Positions 24,738-33,756 of a DNA stretch of 64,000 nucleotides are shown here, piece after piece. This DNA comes from Sorangium cellulosum. Its GTDB lineage: Bacteria; Myxococcota_A; Polyangia; Polyangiales; Polyangiaceae. Each line of letters starts with the position of its first letter. Position 1 is the first letter of the stretch. The stretch spans positions 4,113,501 through 4,177,500 of the forward strand of contig NZ_CP012670.1 in assembly GCF_004135735.1 (NCBI RefSeq), given 5' to 3'. The translations under genes were made by a program, and so were the position numbers. Under the pieces are notes generated by a model. It was not told where the DNA came from, made no database searches, and worked only from the letters and a program-made list of their open reading frames with translations.

Positions 24738-27062
24738 ATGGGACACGCCTCCGACCCACCTCGCGGCGTGGCGGGCGCCGCGGCTGCGCCCTGGATCGCC
24801 CTCGCGCTCGCGGCCTGCTCCGGCGGCGACGAGGCGTACGTCGGGACGACGGCGCGCACCGGCAAGGACGCCGCGACCTTCTACGTCAACAACGGGGACG
24901 AGCCGGAGACCCTCGATCCCGCGCGGGCCGTCGACTCCGTGAGCATCGCGCTGCTCCAGCAGATGTTCGAGGGGCTGACGACGTACGCGCCGGGCGATCT
25001 GCACCCGGTGCAGGGGGTGGCGACGCGCTGGGAGCAGAGCGACGACAACCGGATCTTCCGGTTCCACCTGCGGCCCGAGGCGCGGTGGTCGGACGGCAAG
25101 CCGGTGACGGCGCACGACTTCGAGTACGCATGGAAGCGCGTGCTGCGGCCGAGGACGGCCTCGCTCGCGGCGACGAACCTGCACGTGCTGAAGAACGGCG
25201 AGCTGTTCAACCTGGGCAAGCTCAAGGCGCTGCGCGAGGCCGCCCCGCTGCGCGCCGCGCCCCGGCCCGACGCGCCGCCCGCGCTCGAGCTGCCGCGCGG
25301 GGCGTTCGTCGTCGTGCTGGCGCGCTCGCCCGCGCGGACGATCGCGGCGGTGGCGCCCCTCGCCGCGCCGCCGCCCGGGGTGACCGCGGTGGCCTACGCC
25401 GCGCCCGACGAGGAGACCGGCGCCGGCGAGCGGCTCTCGTTCGAGGCGGCCCCCGGCGCGGCCCCGGCGCCGGCGCCCGTTGCCCCGGCGCCGGGCAGCG
25501 GGTGGCGAGGGGCCTCCGTCTCGCTCCTCGCCGCCGGGCCGCCCGTCGCCTGCAACGGCGCGGCCGATCGCTGGTTCGAGGTGGAAGGGCCCGCGGGGCG
25601 CGGCTTCCTCCCGGGCTGCCTGCTCGAGCCCGCGGAGGACGCCGCGTACGCGCTGGTCGCGCCCCACGCGAGCCTGCCCACCTACGACCCTTCGCGGCCG
25701 CAGGCGGCGCCACCCCAGGCCGCGGCGACCGGGTTCATCGCCGCGTCGGCGCTCGTCGAGGACGACGGCGCCGTGGGCGTGCGCGCCCGCGACGAGCGGA
25801 CGCTCGACGTCGAGCTGGAGCAGCCGACGCCCTACTTCCTCGATCTCACGAGCTCCGTGACGCTCTTCCCCGTCCGCCGCGACGTCGTCGAGCCCTTCGA
25901 GGCGCGCGGCGAGCCAGGGCTCTGGTTCCGCCCCGAGAGCATCGTGGTCAACGGGCCTTACACCCTCGATGCGTGGAAGTTCCGTTACGAGATCACGATG
26001 AAGCGGAACCCGGCGTACTGGGCCCGTGACGCCCTCAGGATTCACCGGATCGTCTGGATGGAGATCCCGCAGTACAACGCCGCGATGCAGCTCTACAGGG
26101 CGGGAGATCTCGATTACCTGGGCGACAACACCTCGCTCCCGTCCGAGCACCTCGGCTGGCTCTCCGGGAAGAAGGATTTCCGGCGCAGCGAGTACCTCTC
26201 CACCGTGTATTACGAGCTCAACACGCGGAGGCCGCCGCTCGACGACGCGCGCGTGCGGTGGGCGCTGAACCTCGCCATCGACAAGCGAACGCTCGTCGAG
26301 AAGATCACGCGGACGGGGACGCCCGCGACCCATTACGTGCCTGACATCACGGGATCCGGGTACGCCGAGCAGGTGGCGGAGGACCGGAGGCGCGGCGCGG
26401 ATCCGTTCGCGCGCGCCGAGGTCGGCCATGATCCGGCGCGCGCCCGCGCGCTGCTCGCCGAGGCGGGCTACGAGATCGTCCGCGAGGGGGACGGGCTCCG
26501 GGCCAGGGGCTTTCCGCCGATCGAGGTCCTTTACAACACGGGGGAGGGGCACGGCCAGGTGGCCGTGGCGATCCAGGACATGTGGAAGCGCCACCTCGGC
26601 ATCTCCGTCACGCTGCGCAACGAGGAGTGGCGGGTGATGCTCGACAACCTCAGCAGCGGGAACTTCCAGGTGATCCGCCTGGCCTGGTACGCCGATTACA
26701 ACCATCCGCACACGTGGCTCGGGACATTCCTCTCGTACAGCTCCCAGAACCGGAGCGGCTGGGCGGACGCGGAATTCGATGAGATGGTCCGCAAGGCCGC
26801 CGCCGTCGCGGATCCGGCGGAGAGCATCCGGCTCTACCGCGCGGCCGAGCGGCGGGCGCTCGACGGGATGTGCCGGATACCGCTCTACTTCGAGGAGAAG
26901 CCGACGCTGGTGAAGCCGTGGGTCCGGGGGTTCCTCCCCAACGCGCGGAACACGCAGCTCATGCGGTGGCTCTGGATCGACCCCGACTGGCAGAGCAAGC
27001 CGGCCGGCGCGCCCCCGCCGGCGCCGGAGCTGCCCCCGCCGGGCCGGCTCGGGGGGCCGTAG
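24738..27062 (+). CDS. Second oligopeptide-binding lipoprotein (SBP_bac_5), paralogue of the preceding gene
   Basis: A 774-residue paralogue of the preceding protein with the same layout: signal with lipobox LAAC, first lobe, the same unusual insert (WFEVEGPAGRGFLPGC here), LDVELEQPTPYF, NGPYTLDAWKF and the C-terminal lobe. ATG 24738 is preceded by GGAGAGG. The stretch 24956-25328 differs from 22380-22752 at only three bases, while flanking regions are clearly diverged, indicating gene conversion. The two copies may bind different peptides. No transporter genes adjoin; the oppBCDF operon at 36.4-40.5 kb is the nearest candidate partner. Confidence 0.87.
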   Translation: MGHASDPPRGVAGAAAAPWIALALAACSGGDEAYVGTTARTGKDAATFYVNNGDEPETLDPARAVDSVSIALLQQMFEGLTTYAPGDLHPVQGVATRWEQSDDNRIFRFHLRPEARWSDGKPVTAHDFEYAWKRVLRPRTASLAATNLHVLKNGELFNLGKLKALREAAPLRAAPRPDAPPALELPRGAFVVVLARSPARTIAAVAPLAAPPPGVTAVAYAAPDEETGAGERLSFEAAPGAAPAPAPVAPAPGSGWRGASVSLLAAGPPVACNGAADRWFEVEGPAGRGFLPGCLLEPAEDAAYALVAPHASLPTYDPSRPQAAPPQAAATGFIAASALVEDDGAVGVRARDERTLDVELEQPTPYFLDLTSSVTLFPVRRDVVEPFEARGEPGLWFRPESIVVNGPYTLDAWKFRYEITMKRNPAYWARDALRIHRIVWMEIPQYNAAMQLYRAGDLDYLGDNTSLPSEHLGWLSGKKDFRRSEYLSTVYYELNTRRPPLDDARVRWALNLAIDKRTLVEKITRTGTPATHYVPDITGSGYAEQVAEDRRRGADPFARAEVGHDPARARALLAEAGYEIVREGDGLRARGFPPIEVLYNTGEGHGQVAVAIQDMWKRHLGISVTLRNEEWRVMLDNLSSGNFQVIRLAWYADYNHPHTWLGTFLSYSSQNRSGWADAEFDEMVRKAAAVADPAESIRLYRAAERRALDGMCRIPLYFEEKPTLVKPWVRGFLPNARNTQLMRWLWIDPDWQSKPAGAPPPAPELPPPGRLGGP

Positions 27063-27082
27063 CGCCGCGCTGCGACCGTTGC

Positions 27083-27101
27083 CGGCCGCGCGCGGCCCGG
27101 G
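27083..27101. terminator. Possible bidirectional terminator
   Basis: A GC palindrome (GGCCGCGCGCGGCC at 27084-27097) lies in the 45-bp gap between the convergent binding-protein and sigma-54 regulator genes. There is no T-tract. Confidence 0.3.
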
Positions 27102-27107
27102 GGGCGG

Positions 27108-28127
27108 TCAGGACGCCGCGGGCGCGGCCTGGGCGACCCGATTCAGGCCCGCCAGGTAGCGCTGAACGGTCCGGAGGCTGATCCCGAGCCTCGCCGCCGC
27201 CCGCGAGCGGTTCCCGCCCTCCAGCGAGAGCGCCGCGTCGAGGATCTTCCCGATCGACTCGTCCAGCGTGGCGTCGAGCGAGATCTCGATCACGCGACGG
27301 CCGCCGGCGCGCGCCGCGGGGGCGGCCTCCCTGACCTGGGCCAGGTCGCGGAGCCCCCGCGGGAGGTCGTGCACCCGGACCTGCTTGCCCGCGCGCAGGA
27401 GCGTGACCAGCTCGATCACGTTGCGCAGCTCGCGGACGTTGCCCGGCCAGTCGTGCCGGCGCAGCGCCGCCATGGCCGCCCGCGTCATCCGGGCCGGCGG
27501 CGTCCCGTGCTTGGCCGCGAGCTGCTGCAGGAACAGGTGAACGAGCGGCGGCAGATCCGCCTGGCGCTCCCGCAGCGGCGGCACCTGCAGCGCGACCCCC
27601 TGGATGCGATAATAGAGGTCTCCCCGGAAGCGCCCGGCCTTCACCTCCTCTTCCAGGGGGCGCAGCGTCGCGCAGACGATGCGGGCGTCCACGGAGATCT
27701 TCTCGGTGCCGCCCACGCGCATGAACTTCCGGTTCTCCAGGAAGCGAAGCAGCTTCGCCTGGACCGACACGGGCATCTCGCCGATCTCGTCGAGGAAGAG
27801 CGTGCCGCCGTCCGCCACCTCGATCTTGCCCCGAGTCCGGCTGGCGGCTCCGGTGAAGGCGCCCCGCTCGTAGCCGAAGAGCTCGCTCTCGAAGAGCGGC
27901 TCCGGGACCGCGGCGCAGTTGATCGGGATGAACGGGCCCGAGCGCCGGTGCGAGAGATCGTGGATCCGGCGCGCGAGGACCTCCTTGCCGGTGCCGCTCT
28001 CGCCGACGAGCGAGATCCCCACCTCCTTCGGCGCCACCGTCCGGAGGACGCGATCGAGATCCCGCATCGCCGACGAGCGCATCACGGGCTCGATCACCAC
28101 GTCAATCTGTCGCAACCTGCGGCCCAC
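27108..28127 (-). CDS. Sigma-54-dependent transcriptional activator (AAA+ and Fis-type HTH, no sensor domain)
   Basis: About 339 residues. The AAA+ core has Walker A GESGTGKE, the sigma-54 contact loop GAFTGA, Walker B TLFLDEIGEM and the arginine-finger region FRGDLYYR. A Fis-type helix-turn-helix at the C-terminus reads GGNRSRAAARLGISLRTVQRYL. There is no receiver, FHA or GAF domain upstream, so activity may be set by expression or a partner protein. The start is uncertain: GTG 28127 or ATG 28082; an in-frame ATG at 28376 would overlap the divergent PEPCK gene. It is convergent with the second binding protein and divergent from the PEPCK-like gene. Confidence 0.82.
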   Translation of the reverse strand: MGRRLRQIDVVIEPVMRSSAMRDLDRVLRTVAPKEVGISLVGESGTGKEVLARRIHDLSHRRSGPFIPINCAAVPEPLFESELFGYERGAFTGAASRTRGKIEVADGGTLFLDEIGEMPVSVQAKLLRFLENRKFMRVGGTEKISVDARIVCATLRPLEEEVKAGRFRGDLYYRIQGVALQVPPLRERQADLPPLVHLFLQQLAAKHGTPPARMTRAAMAALRRHDWPGNVRELRNVIELVTLLRAGKQVRVHDLPRGLRDLAQVREAAPAARAGGRRVIEISLDATLDESIGKILDAALSLEGGNRSRAAARLGISLRTVQRYLAGLNRVAQAAPAAS

Positions 28128-28311
28128 GCGGACAGTATGCGCGACACCCTGTCGTAGAGCCAGCCAACCGTCGCGAAGGGCGGCTAGCGGGCGAGCCTGG
28201 CCGGACCGCGCGACGAAGAATTCGACGTGGCATCGATGTTGCTCTTTCGCGACGCGTCGTGCCGAGCGCCCTCGAGGCCGTGAAGAGGCACTTTTCCAGG
28301 AAAGAAGAAGG

Positions 28312-30057
28312 ATGCAATACGACGATCTCGACGCCTGGGTGCTCTCGGTCGCGACGCACGTCCGCCCCTCGAGCATTCACTGGTGTGACGGCACGGACGC
28401 GGAGATGAGGTGGCTGCAGAAGCAGATGGTCGCGAAGGGCGCGCTCCACCCGCTCGACCCCGGAAGGTATCCGCGGAGCTATCTGCACCGCTCCGATCCG
28501 GCGGACGTGGCCCGCGCCGAGGACCGGACGTTCGTCTGCACGCCGCAGCGGGACGACGCGGGGCCGACGAACCGCTGGATGTCCGAGGAGGACGCGCAGC
28601 GCGTCGTGTGGCCGCTGTTCGCCGCGGCGATGGCGGGCCGGACCCTGTACGTGGTTCCCTATCTCCTGGGTCCCCGCAACTCGAAATACTGCCGCGTCGG
28701 GGTGGAGCTCACGGACAGCCCTCATGTCGTCGCGGGCCTCCGGCTCCTGACGCAGATGGGGAAGCAGGCCTTGCGGCAGATCGACGGCTCGCCGGACCTC
28801 GTCCGGGGCATTCACAGCCTCGGCGACCTCTCGCCCGACCGCCGGTACGTCGTCCACTTCCCCTCGACGAGGACCATCTGGAGCCTCGGCTCGGGTCACG
28901 GGAGCAACGCGCTGCTCAGCAGGGAGTGTCACGCCCTCCGCATCGCGAGCGCGCAGGCGCGGCAGGAGGGGTGGCTCGCGGAGCACATGAGCGTGCTGGG
29001 GGTGACGAGCCCGGAGGGAAAGAAGCACTACGTGGCCGCGGCCTTCCCGGAAGGCTGCGGGAAGACGGCGCTCTCGACGCTCGTCCCGGACCTGCCCGGC
29101 TGGAAGGTGGAGACGGTCAGCGATCACGCCGCCTGGCTGCACGTCGGAGACGACGGGCAGCTCCGCGCGATCAACCCGGAGGTCGGGATGTCCTGCCGCG
29201 CGCCCGGGACGAGCTTGCGATCGGATCCCCACGCGAGGCAGCTCCTCGCCCACGATGTCCTGTTCACGAACACCGCGCTTCGTCAGGACGGCACGCCGTT
29301 CTGGGAGGGCATCGGCGACGAGCCCGGGCCGGGGATCGTCGACTGGCGCGGTCGCCCCTGGCAGGCCTCCTCGCCCGAGCGCGCGGCGCACCCCGACGCG
29401 CGGTTCACGGTCGCGATGGCCCAGTGCCCCACGGTGGGGGACGGGATCCTCGATCCCAGGGGCGTGCCGATCTCGGCGATCCTCTTCGGCGGCCGTCGCG
29501 CCAGGGTGGCGCCGCTCGTGTACGAGGCGACGAGCTGGGAGCAGGGCGTGTACATCGGCGCCACCCTGGTCTCGGACACGGCCGAGGGCGCCACGGACGC
29601 GGCCCCGGCGCCGCGGCACGACCCGATGGCGATGCTCCGCTTCTGCGGTTACAACATGGGCGACTACTTCGCCCACTGGCTGTCCGTCGGCGGGAGCATG
29701 CTGCGGCCGCCGCGCGTCTTCCACGTCAACTGGTTCCGCACCGACGAGCGGGGCAACCTCCTGTGGCCCGGCTTCGGGCACAACGTCCGTGTCCTCAAGT
29801 GGATCCTCGGGCGCGTGGAGCGGAGCGCCGCGGCGCGGCTCACGCCGATCGGGTACGTCCCCACGGAGCTCGACCTGTCGGGCCTCGAGCTCTCCGACGA
29901 TCACGCCCAGCGGCTGCACGAGGTCGATCTCCGCGCCTGGTCCGAGCAGGCGGCCCGGAGCGAGGAGTTCCTCGGGCGGTTCGGGAGGCGCTTGCCGGAG
30001 GCGCTTCGACGGGAGCACGAGGGCCTCGTCCGCCGGCTGAAGGTGGCCTCGAACTGA
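28312..30057 (+). CDS. GTP-type phosphoenolpyruvate carboxykinase homologue with altered metal-site residues
   Basis: A 581-residue PckG homologue colinear with the whole family (P-loop FPEGCGKT at 245-252 with the reactive Cys retained, WLAEHM with His225, GGRR, FHVNWFR, WPGFG). Several normally invariant positions differ. The Tyr of GSGYGGN is His196. The Lys-Lys of LLGKKC is Arg204-Glu205. The second Asp of GDDIAW is His272. NPENGFF is replaced by NPEVGMS. The Lys and Asp are Mn ligands in characterised enzymes. So either the metal site is rebuilt or the protein is no longer a carboxykinase. A purine-rich AGGAAAGAAGAAGG leads into ATG 28312. It overlaps the next gene. Confidence 0.85.
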   Translation: MQYDDLDAWVLSVATHVRPSSIHWCDGTDAEMRWLQKQMVAKGALHPLDPGRYPRSYLHRSDPADVARAEDRTFVCTPQRDDAGPTNRWMSEEDAQRVVWPLFAAAMAGRTLYVVPYLLGPRNSKYCRVGVELTDSPHVVAGLRLLTQMGKQALRQIDGSPDLVRGIHSLGDLSPDRRYVVHFPSTRTIWSLGSGHGSNALLSRECHALRIASAQARQEGWLAEHMSVLGVTSPEGKKHYVAAAFPEGCGKTALSTLVPDLPGWKVETVSDHAAWLHVGDDGQLRAINPEVGMSCRAPGTSLRSDPHARQLLAHDVLFTNTALRQDGTPFWEGIGDEPGPGIVDWRGRPWQASSPERAAHPDARFTVAMAQCPTVGDGILDPRGVPISAILFGGRRARVAPLVYEATSWEQGVYIGATLVSDTAEGATDAAPAPRHDPMAMLRFCGYNMGDYFAHWLSVGGSMLRPPRVFHVNWFRTDERGNLLWPGFGHNVRVLKWILGRVERSAAARLTPIGYVPTELDLSGLELSDDHAQRLHEVDLRAWSEQAARSEEFLGRFGRRLPEALRREHEGLVRRLKVASN

Positions 30058-30473
30058 TGGCACGGGGAGACGGGGCGATGCTCTCCAGCGCTCGAAGGCG
30101 GCGGGGCGAGCCACTTCACGTGGTCATCGTGTCCGATAACCCCGAGACGCTGGACGGCCTGCAAGCGTACCTCCAGCGCGCGGGCGTGACGGCGTACGTG
30201 ACGCGCCAGCTGCAAGCGGCCGTCGTGGCCAGCGCCGCCATCTCGGCCGTGGTGGTCTTTCCGGACGACTACCCCGCGGCCGAGGTCGAGGCGGCGGTGG
30301 AGCGCATCACGCGAGACCGCCCCGGCGTGCTCTCCGTCCTGGTGACCGGGACGCCGCAGCGCTTCGAGGCGCTGCGGGTCGGGACGAGCGCGCGCGTGAT
30401 CCCGACCATCATCCCGAAGCCCGCCTGGGGGTGGACGATCCTCGACACCATCCGCGCGCTCCTGGAGCCATGA
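30057..30473 (+). CDS. Receiver-like small protein coupled to the PEPCK-like gene
   Basis: A 138-residue protein with a CheY-like alternation (LHVVIVSDNPETLDGL, VVVFPDDYP, LSVLVTGTP, IIPKPAW). A phospho-acceptor Asp is possible at FPDD, and a Thr and a Lys occupy the usual switch positions, but the acidic pocket near the N-terminus is weak (SDN). It may be a degenerate, non-phosphorylated receiver. Its ATG overlaps the TGA of the PEPCK-like gene (TGATG), so the two are translationally coupled and probably act together. Confidence 0.65.
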   Translation: MARGDGAMLSSARRRRGEPLHVVIVSDNPETLDGLQAYLQRAGVTAYVTRQLQAAVVASAAISAVVVFPDDYPAAEVEAAVERITRDRPGVLSVLVTGTPQRFEALRVGTSARVIPTIIPKPAWGWTILDTIRALLEP

Positions 30474-30519
30474 CGCGGCCGTTCCCAGGTGCGCCACGGC
30501 CGCGCCCGCTGGCTGGCGG

Positions 30520-31227
30520 TCAGGTCTTGCGTGACGGAACGTCCAGCCCGCGCACCACCGCCGGCCGCGCGGCGAAGGCGTCGAGCACGCGCTTCACCTC
30601 CTCGAAGTCGTCGAACCCCACCAGCTCCCCCGCGCCGTAAAAGTCCACGAGGCTGCGCACCCACGGGAAGATCGCGATGTCGGCGATGGTGTAGTCCTCG
30701 CCCATCACCCACGCGCGCCCGCGCAGGCGGCCGTCGAGGACGCCCAGCAGCCGCTTCGCCTCCGTCACGTAGCGGTCGCGCGGCCGCTTGTCCTCGTACT
30801 CCTTGCCGGCGAACTTGTGGAAGAAGCCGACCTGGCCGAACATGGGGCCGATGCCGCCCATCTGGAACATCACCCACTGGATCGTCTCGTAGCGGCGCGC
30901 CGCGTCCCGCGGCAGGAGCTGCCCGCTCTTCTCCGCCAGATAGAGCAGGATCGCGCCGGACTCGAACAGCGCGAGCGGCTCGCCGCCCGGGCCCTGCGGG
31001 TCGAGGATCGCCGGGATCTTGTTGTTCGGGTTGAGCGAGAGGAACTCGGGCGAGAGCTGGTCGTTCGTGTCGAACGCGACCCGGTGGGCCTCGTAGGGCA
31101 GGCCAGTCTCCTCCAGCGCGATCGACACCTTCACGCCGTTGGGCGTGGGGAACGAGTAGAGCTGGAGGCGGTCGGGGTGCAGCGCGGGCCACTTGCGCGT
31201 GACGGGGAAGGACGACAGATCGATCAT
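30520..31227 (-). CDS. Glutathione S-transferase (YghU/YfcG, nu-class-like)
   Basis: A 235-residue GST. The thioredoxin-like domain starts LYSFPTPNGVKVSIALEE with the Thr-Pro-Asn typical of YghU/YfcG-type enzymes. It continues with LNPNNKIPAILDP and the glutathione-binding LFESGAILLYLAE. The all-helical domain follows, with VMGEDYTIADIAIFPWV. The family has disulfide-bond reductase or peroxidase activity with glutathione. ATG 31227 follows a GAGGGATCC leader. Divergent from the GH31 gene with 135 bp between. Confidence 0.9.
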   Translation of the reverse strand: MIDLSSFPVTRKWPALHPDRLQLYSFPTPNGVKVSIALEETGLPYEAHRVAFDTNDQLSPEFLSLNPNNKIPAILDPQGPGGEPLALFESGAILLYLAEKSGQLLPRDAARRYETIQWVMFQMGGIGPMFGQVGFFHKFAGKEYEDKRPRDRYVTEAKRLLGVLDGRLRGRAWVMGEDYTIADIAIFPWVRSLVDFYGAGELVGFDDFEEVKRVLDAFAARPAVVRGLDVPSRKT

Positions 31228-31350
31228 GCGGGATCCCTCGTTGTTGAAACCGCCAGTGGGAGCCTCCCCGGGCGGCGCGGGGCTGGACACAAGCCATGCC
31301 AACATCCGGGGGAGAAGGAAAGCCAAATTCGCCCCTGGGGGACAACGTAC

Positions 31351-31356
31351 TAGACT
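31351..31356 (+). promoter_or_regulatory. -10-like TAGACT, 6 nt before the GH31 start
   Basis: TAGACT lies 6 nt before ATG 31363 with no Shine-Dalgarno; TTCGCC 17 bp upstream could serve as a -35. This would give a leaderless message. Confidence 0.45.
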
Positions 31357-31362
31357 CGCGCC

Positions 31363-33753
31363 ATGCACCTCACCGACGCCTCGATCGCCGGGGCGCGCGT
31401 GCTCCTCTGGGGCGCCCGCGCCGCGGTCGAGATCCGCTGTCCAGGCCCCGGCGTGCTGCGCGTGCGCCACGCCCCGCTGTCGTCCGTGGTGGGCTTCACC
31501 CACCCGGAGCTGCCCGACAAGCGCTCCTTCGCCGTGGTGGCCGGTGACGCGCTGCCGCTCCGCGCCCGCCGCGAGGGGGACACCGTCCGCGTGAGCGCCG
31601 AGGGCGCCTGTCTCGAGGTCGCGCTCGCCTCGGGGACGTGGGCCTTCAGCGATGGAGAGGGCCGCGTCCTCGCGCGCAGCGAGGCGGTCTCCGGCGAGGC
31701 CCGCCCGGCCTTCCCCCTGGACCAGCTCCGCACCCGGCTCTCGCTCGCGGCGCCGCCGGAAGAGGCCTATCTCGGCTTCGGCGAGAAGGTCGGCCCGCTC
31801 GACAAGCGCGGCATGCGCTTCACGTTCTGGAACACCGACGCGTTCCCGCCGCAGGTGGACACCGACCCGCTCTACGCCTCGATTCCCTTCTTCGTGGCCC
31901 TGCGCGGCGGGGTGGCCTGGGGCCTCTTCCTCGATGAGCCGTGGCGCTCGGAGGTCGATGTCGCCCTCGGCGACCCGGCCCGCCTCGAGTGGGAATCGCG
32001 CGGCCCCGAGCTCGACGTGTACCTCATGGCCGGCCCGCACCCGGCCGACGTCGTGCGGAGATACGCCGCGCTCACCGGGCGCCCGGCGATGCCGCCGCTC
32101 TGGAGCCTCGGCGCCCACCAGTCGCGCTGGGGCTACGAGAACGAGGACGACGTGCGCGGCGTCGTCCGCGGCTACCGGTCGCGCGGCCTGCCCCTCGACG
32201 CGATCCACCTCGATATCGATCACATGGACGCGTACAAGGCGTGGACGTGGGATCGCGCGCGCTTCCCCGATCCGGCGCGGCTCGCGCGCGAGCTCGCGGC
32301 CGAGGGCGTCAGGGTCGTGACGATCGTCGACCCGGCCCTCAAGGCCGAGCCGGGTTATCCCGTTTACGAGGAGGCCCGCGCGCGTGATCACCTCGTGCGG
32401 CTGGATCGCGGCGACCCGCTCGTGGGCGAGGTCTGGCCCGATCCCGCGGTCTTCCCGGACTTCACGCGCGACGAGGTGCAGCGCTGGTGGGGAGATCTCC
32501 AGCGCTCGTTCCTCGACGCGGGCGTCGCCGGGATCTGGAACGACATGAACGAGCCGGCCTGCTTCTCGGTCCGCCCGGACCGGGGCGTGCCGGGCCCGAG
32601 CGGCCAGCGCTCCTCGGGCCTCGGCCGGATCGAGGGCAGCACGCTCCCCGACGACGCGCGCCACGGCGCCCGGCGCCACCTCGAGGTCCACAACGTCTAC
32701 GGGCTCGGCATGGCGCGGGCCGCGTTCGAGGGGTTCGCGCGCCACGCGCCGGACCGGCGCCCGTTCGTGCTCACGCGCGCGGCCTTCGCCGGGATCCAGC
32801 GCTACGCCGCGGTCTGGACTGGCGATTTCTCAAGCAATTTCACGCATCTGGAGGCGTCCATCGCGATGCTGCTCGGCCTCGGCCTCTCGGGCGTGCCGTT
32901 CACCGGCGCGGACATCCCCGGCTTCGTCGGCCGCGCGAGCGGCGAGCTGCTCGTGCGCTGGATGCAGGCGGGCCTGTTCTATCCGCTGATGCGCAACCAC
33001 GCCGCCCGCGGCAGGCCGGCGCAGGAGCCGTGGCGCTTCGGCGAGCCGTACCTCGGCCTCGCCCGCGCCGTGCTCGAGCGGCGCTACCGGCTCCTGCCGA
33101 CGCTGTACACGCTGATGCGGGAGGCGGCGGAGACGGGCCTGCCGGTGCTGCGGCCGCTCTGCTTCCTCGCGCCGGGCGATCGCCACGCGCTGCGCGCCGA
33201 CGATCAGCTCCTGTTCGGCGACGATCTGCTGGTCGCGCCCGTGGTACGGCCGGGGCAGTCGAAGCGCCTCGTGTACCTGCCCGAGGGCGCGTGGGTGGAT
33301 TTTGCGAACCTCGAGGGCTCGGGCAGGCGCGTGGAGGGCGGGCGCCACGTCATCGCGGACGCGCCGCTCGAGGTCGTCCCGGTGTGGCTCCGCGCGGGGG
33401 GCGCTGTGGCGCTCACGGCGCCGCGGATGCACACGCAGCGCGCGAGCTGGGAGGAGCTCGTCTGGCACGTGCACGCGGCGCCGGTGGTGCGCGGCTGCCT
33501 CTACGAGGACGAGGGCGACGGCCACGGCGCGTCGCGCGTCACGCGGCTCGCGGGCGGCCTCGACGGCGCGACCTTCCACCTCGAGCGCCGCGCGGAGGGC
33601 GCGCTGCCGCTCGCGCGCGCGGTGGAGACGATCCGCATCCACGGACTGCCGCCGCCGCGCGCCGTCGCGGGGGCCAGGTCGCACCGCGTCCTCGAGGGGG
33701 CCGTCGAGATCGAGGTCGCGGCGGACTGGCGGCGGATCGAGGTCCGGAGCTGA
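31363..33753 (+). CDS. Glycoside hydrolase family 31 alpha-glucosidase
   Basis: A 796-residue cytoplasmic enzyme (no signal). The N-terminal beta-sandwich includes YLGFGEKVGPLDKRG. The catalytic barrel has AIHLDIDHMD, the nucleophile Asp394 in GIWNDMNEP, and the acid/base Asp488 in WTGDFSSNF. PFTGADIPGF and FYPLMRNHA follow, with C-terminal beta domains. All GH31 hallmarks are present. It hydrolyses terminal alpha-linked glucose or xylose from oligosaccharides; specificity unknown. The coding region ends 3 bp from the convergent lyase-like gene. Confidence 0.93.
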   Translation: MHLTDASIAGARVLLWGARAAVEIRCPGPGVLRVRHAPLSSVVGFTHPELPDKRSFAVVAGDALPLRARREGDTVRVSAEGACLEVALASGTWAFSDGEGRVLARSEAVSGEARPAFPLDQLRTRLSLAAPPEEAYLGFGEKVGPLDKRGMRFTFWNTDAFPPQVDTDPLYASIPFFVALRGGVAWGLFLDEPWRSEVDVALGDPARLEWESRGPELDVYLMAGPHPADVVRRYAALTGRPAMPPLWSLGAHQSRWGYENEDDVRGVVRGYRSRGLPLDAIHLDIDHMDAYKAWTWDRARFPDPARLARELAAEGVRVVTIVDPALKAEPGYPVYEEARARDHLVRLDRGDPLVGEVWPDPAVFPDFTRDEVQRWWGDLQRSFLDAGVAGIWNDMNEPACFSVRPDRGVPGPSGQRSSGLGRIEGSTLPDDARHGARRHLEVHNVYGLGMARAAFEGFARHAPDRRPFVLTRAAFAGIQRYAAVWTGDFSSNFTHLEASIAMLLGLGLSGVPFTGADIPGFVGRASGELLVRWMQAGLFYPLMRNHAARGRPAQEPWRFGEPYLGLARAVLERRYRLLPTLYTLMREAAETGLPVLRPLCFLAPGDRHALRADDQLLFGDDLLVAPVVRPGQSKRLVYLPEGAWVDFANLEGSGRRVEGGRHVIADAPLEVVPVWLRAGGAVALTAPRMHTQRASWEELVWHVHAAPVVRGCLYEDEGDGHGASRVTRLAGGLDGATFHLERRAEGALPLARAVETIRIHGLPPPRAVAGARSHRVLEGAVEIEVAADWRRIEVRS

Positions 33754-33756
33754 GGG

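Noticed and set aside
22155..26711. Very long minus-strand ORF (about 1500 codons) across the two binding-protein genes
   Set aside because: It is a shadow of the plus-strand genes: Arg/Val/Gly/Glu-rich with no domain motif, and the plus frames carry clear OppA-type blocks and lipoboxes.
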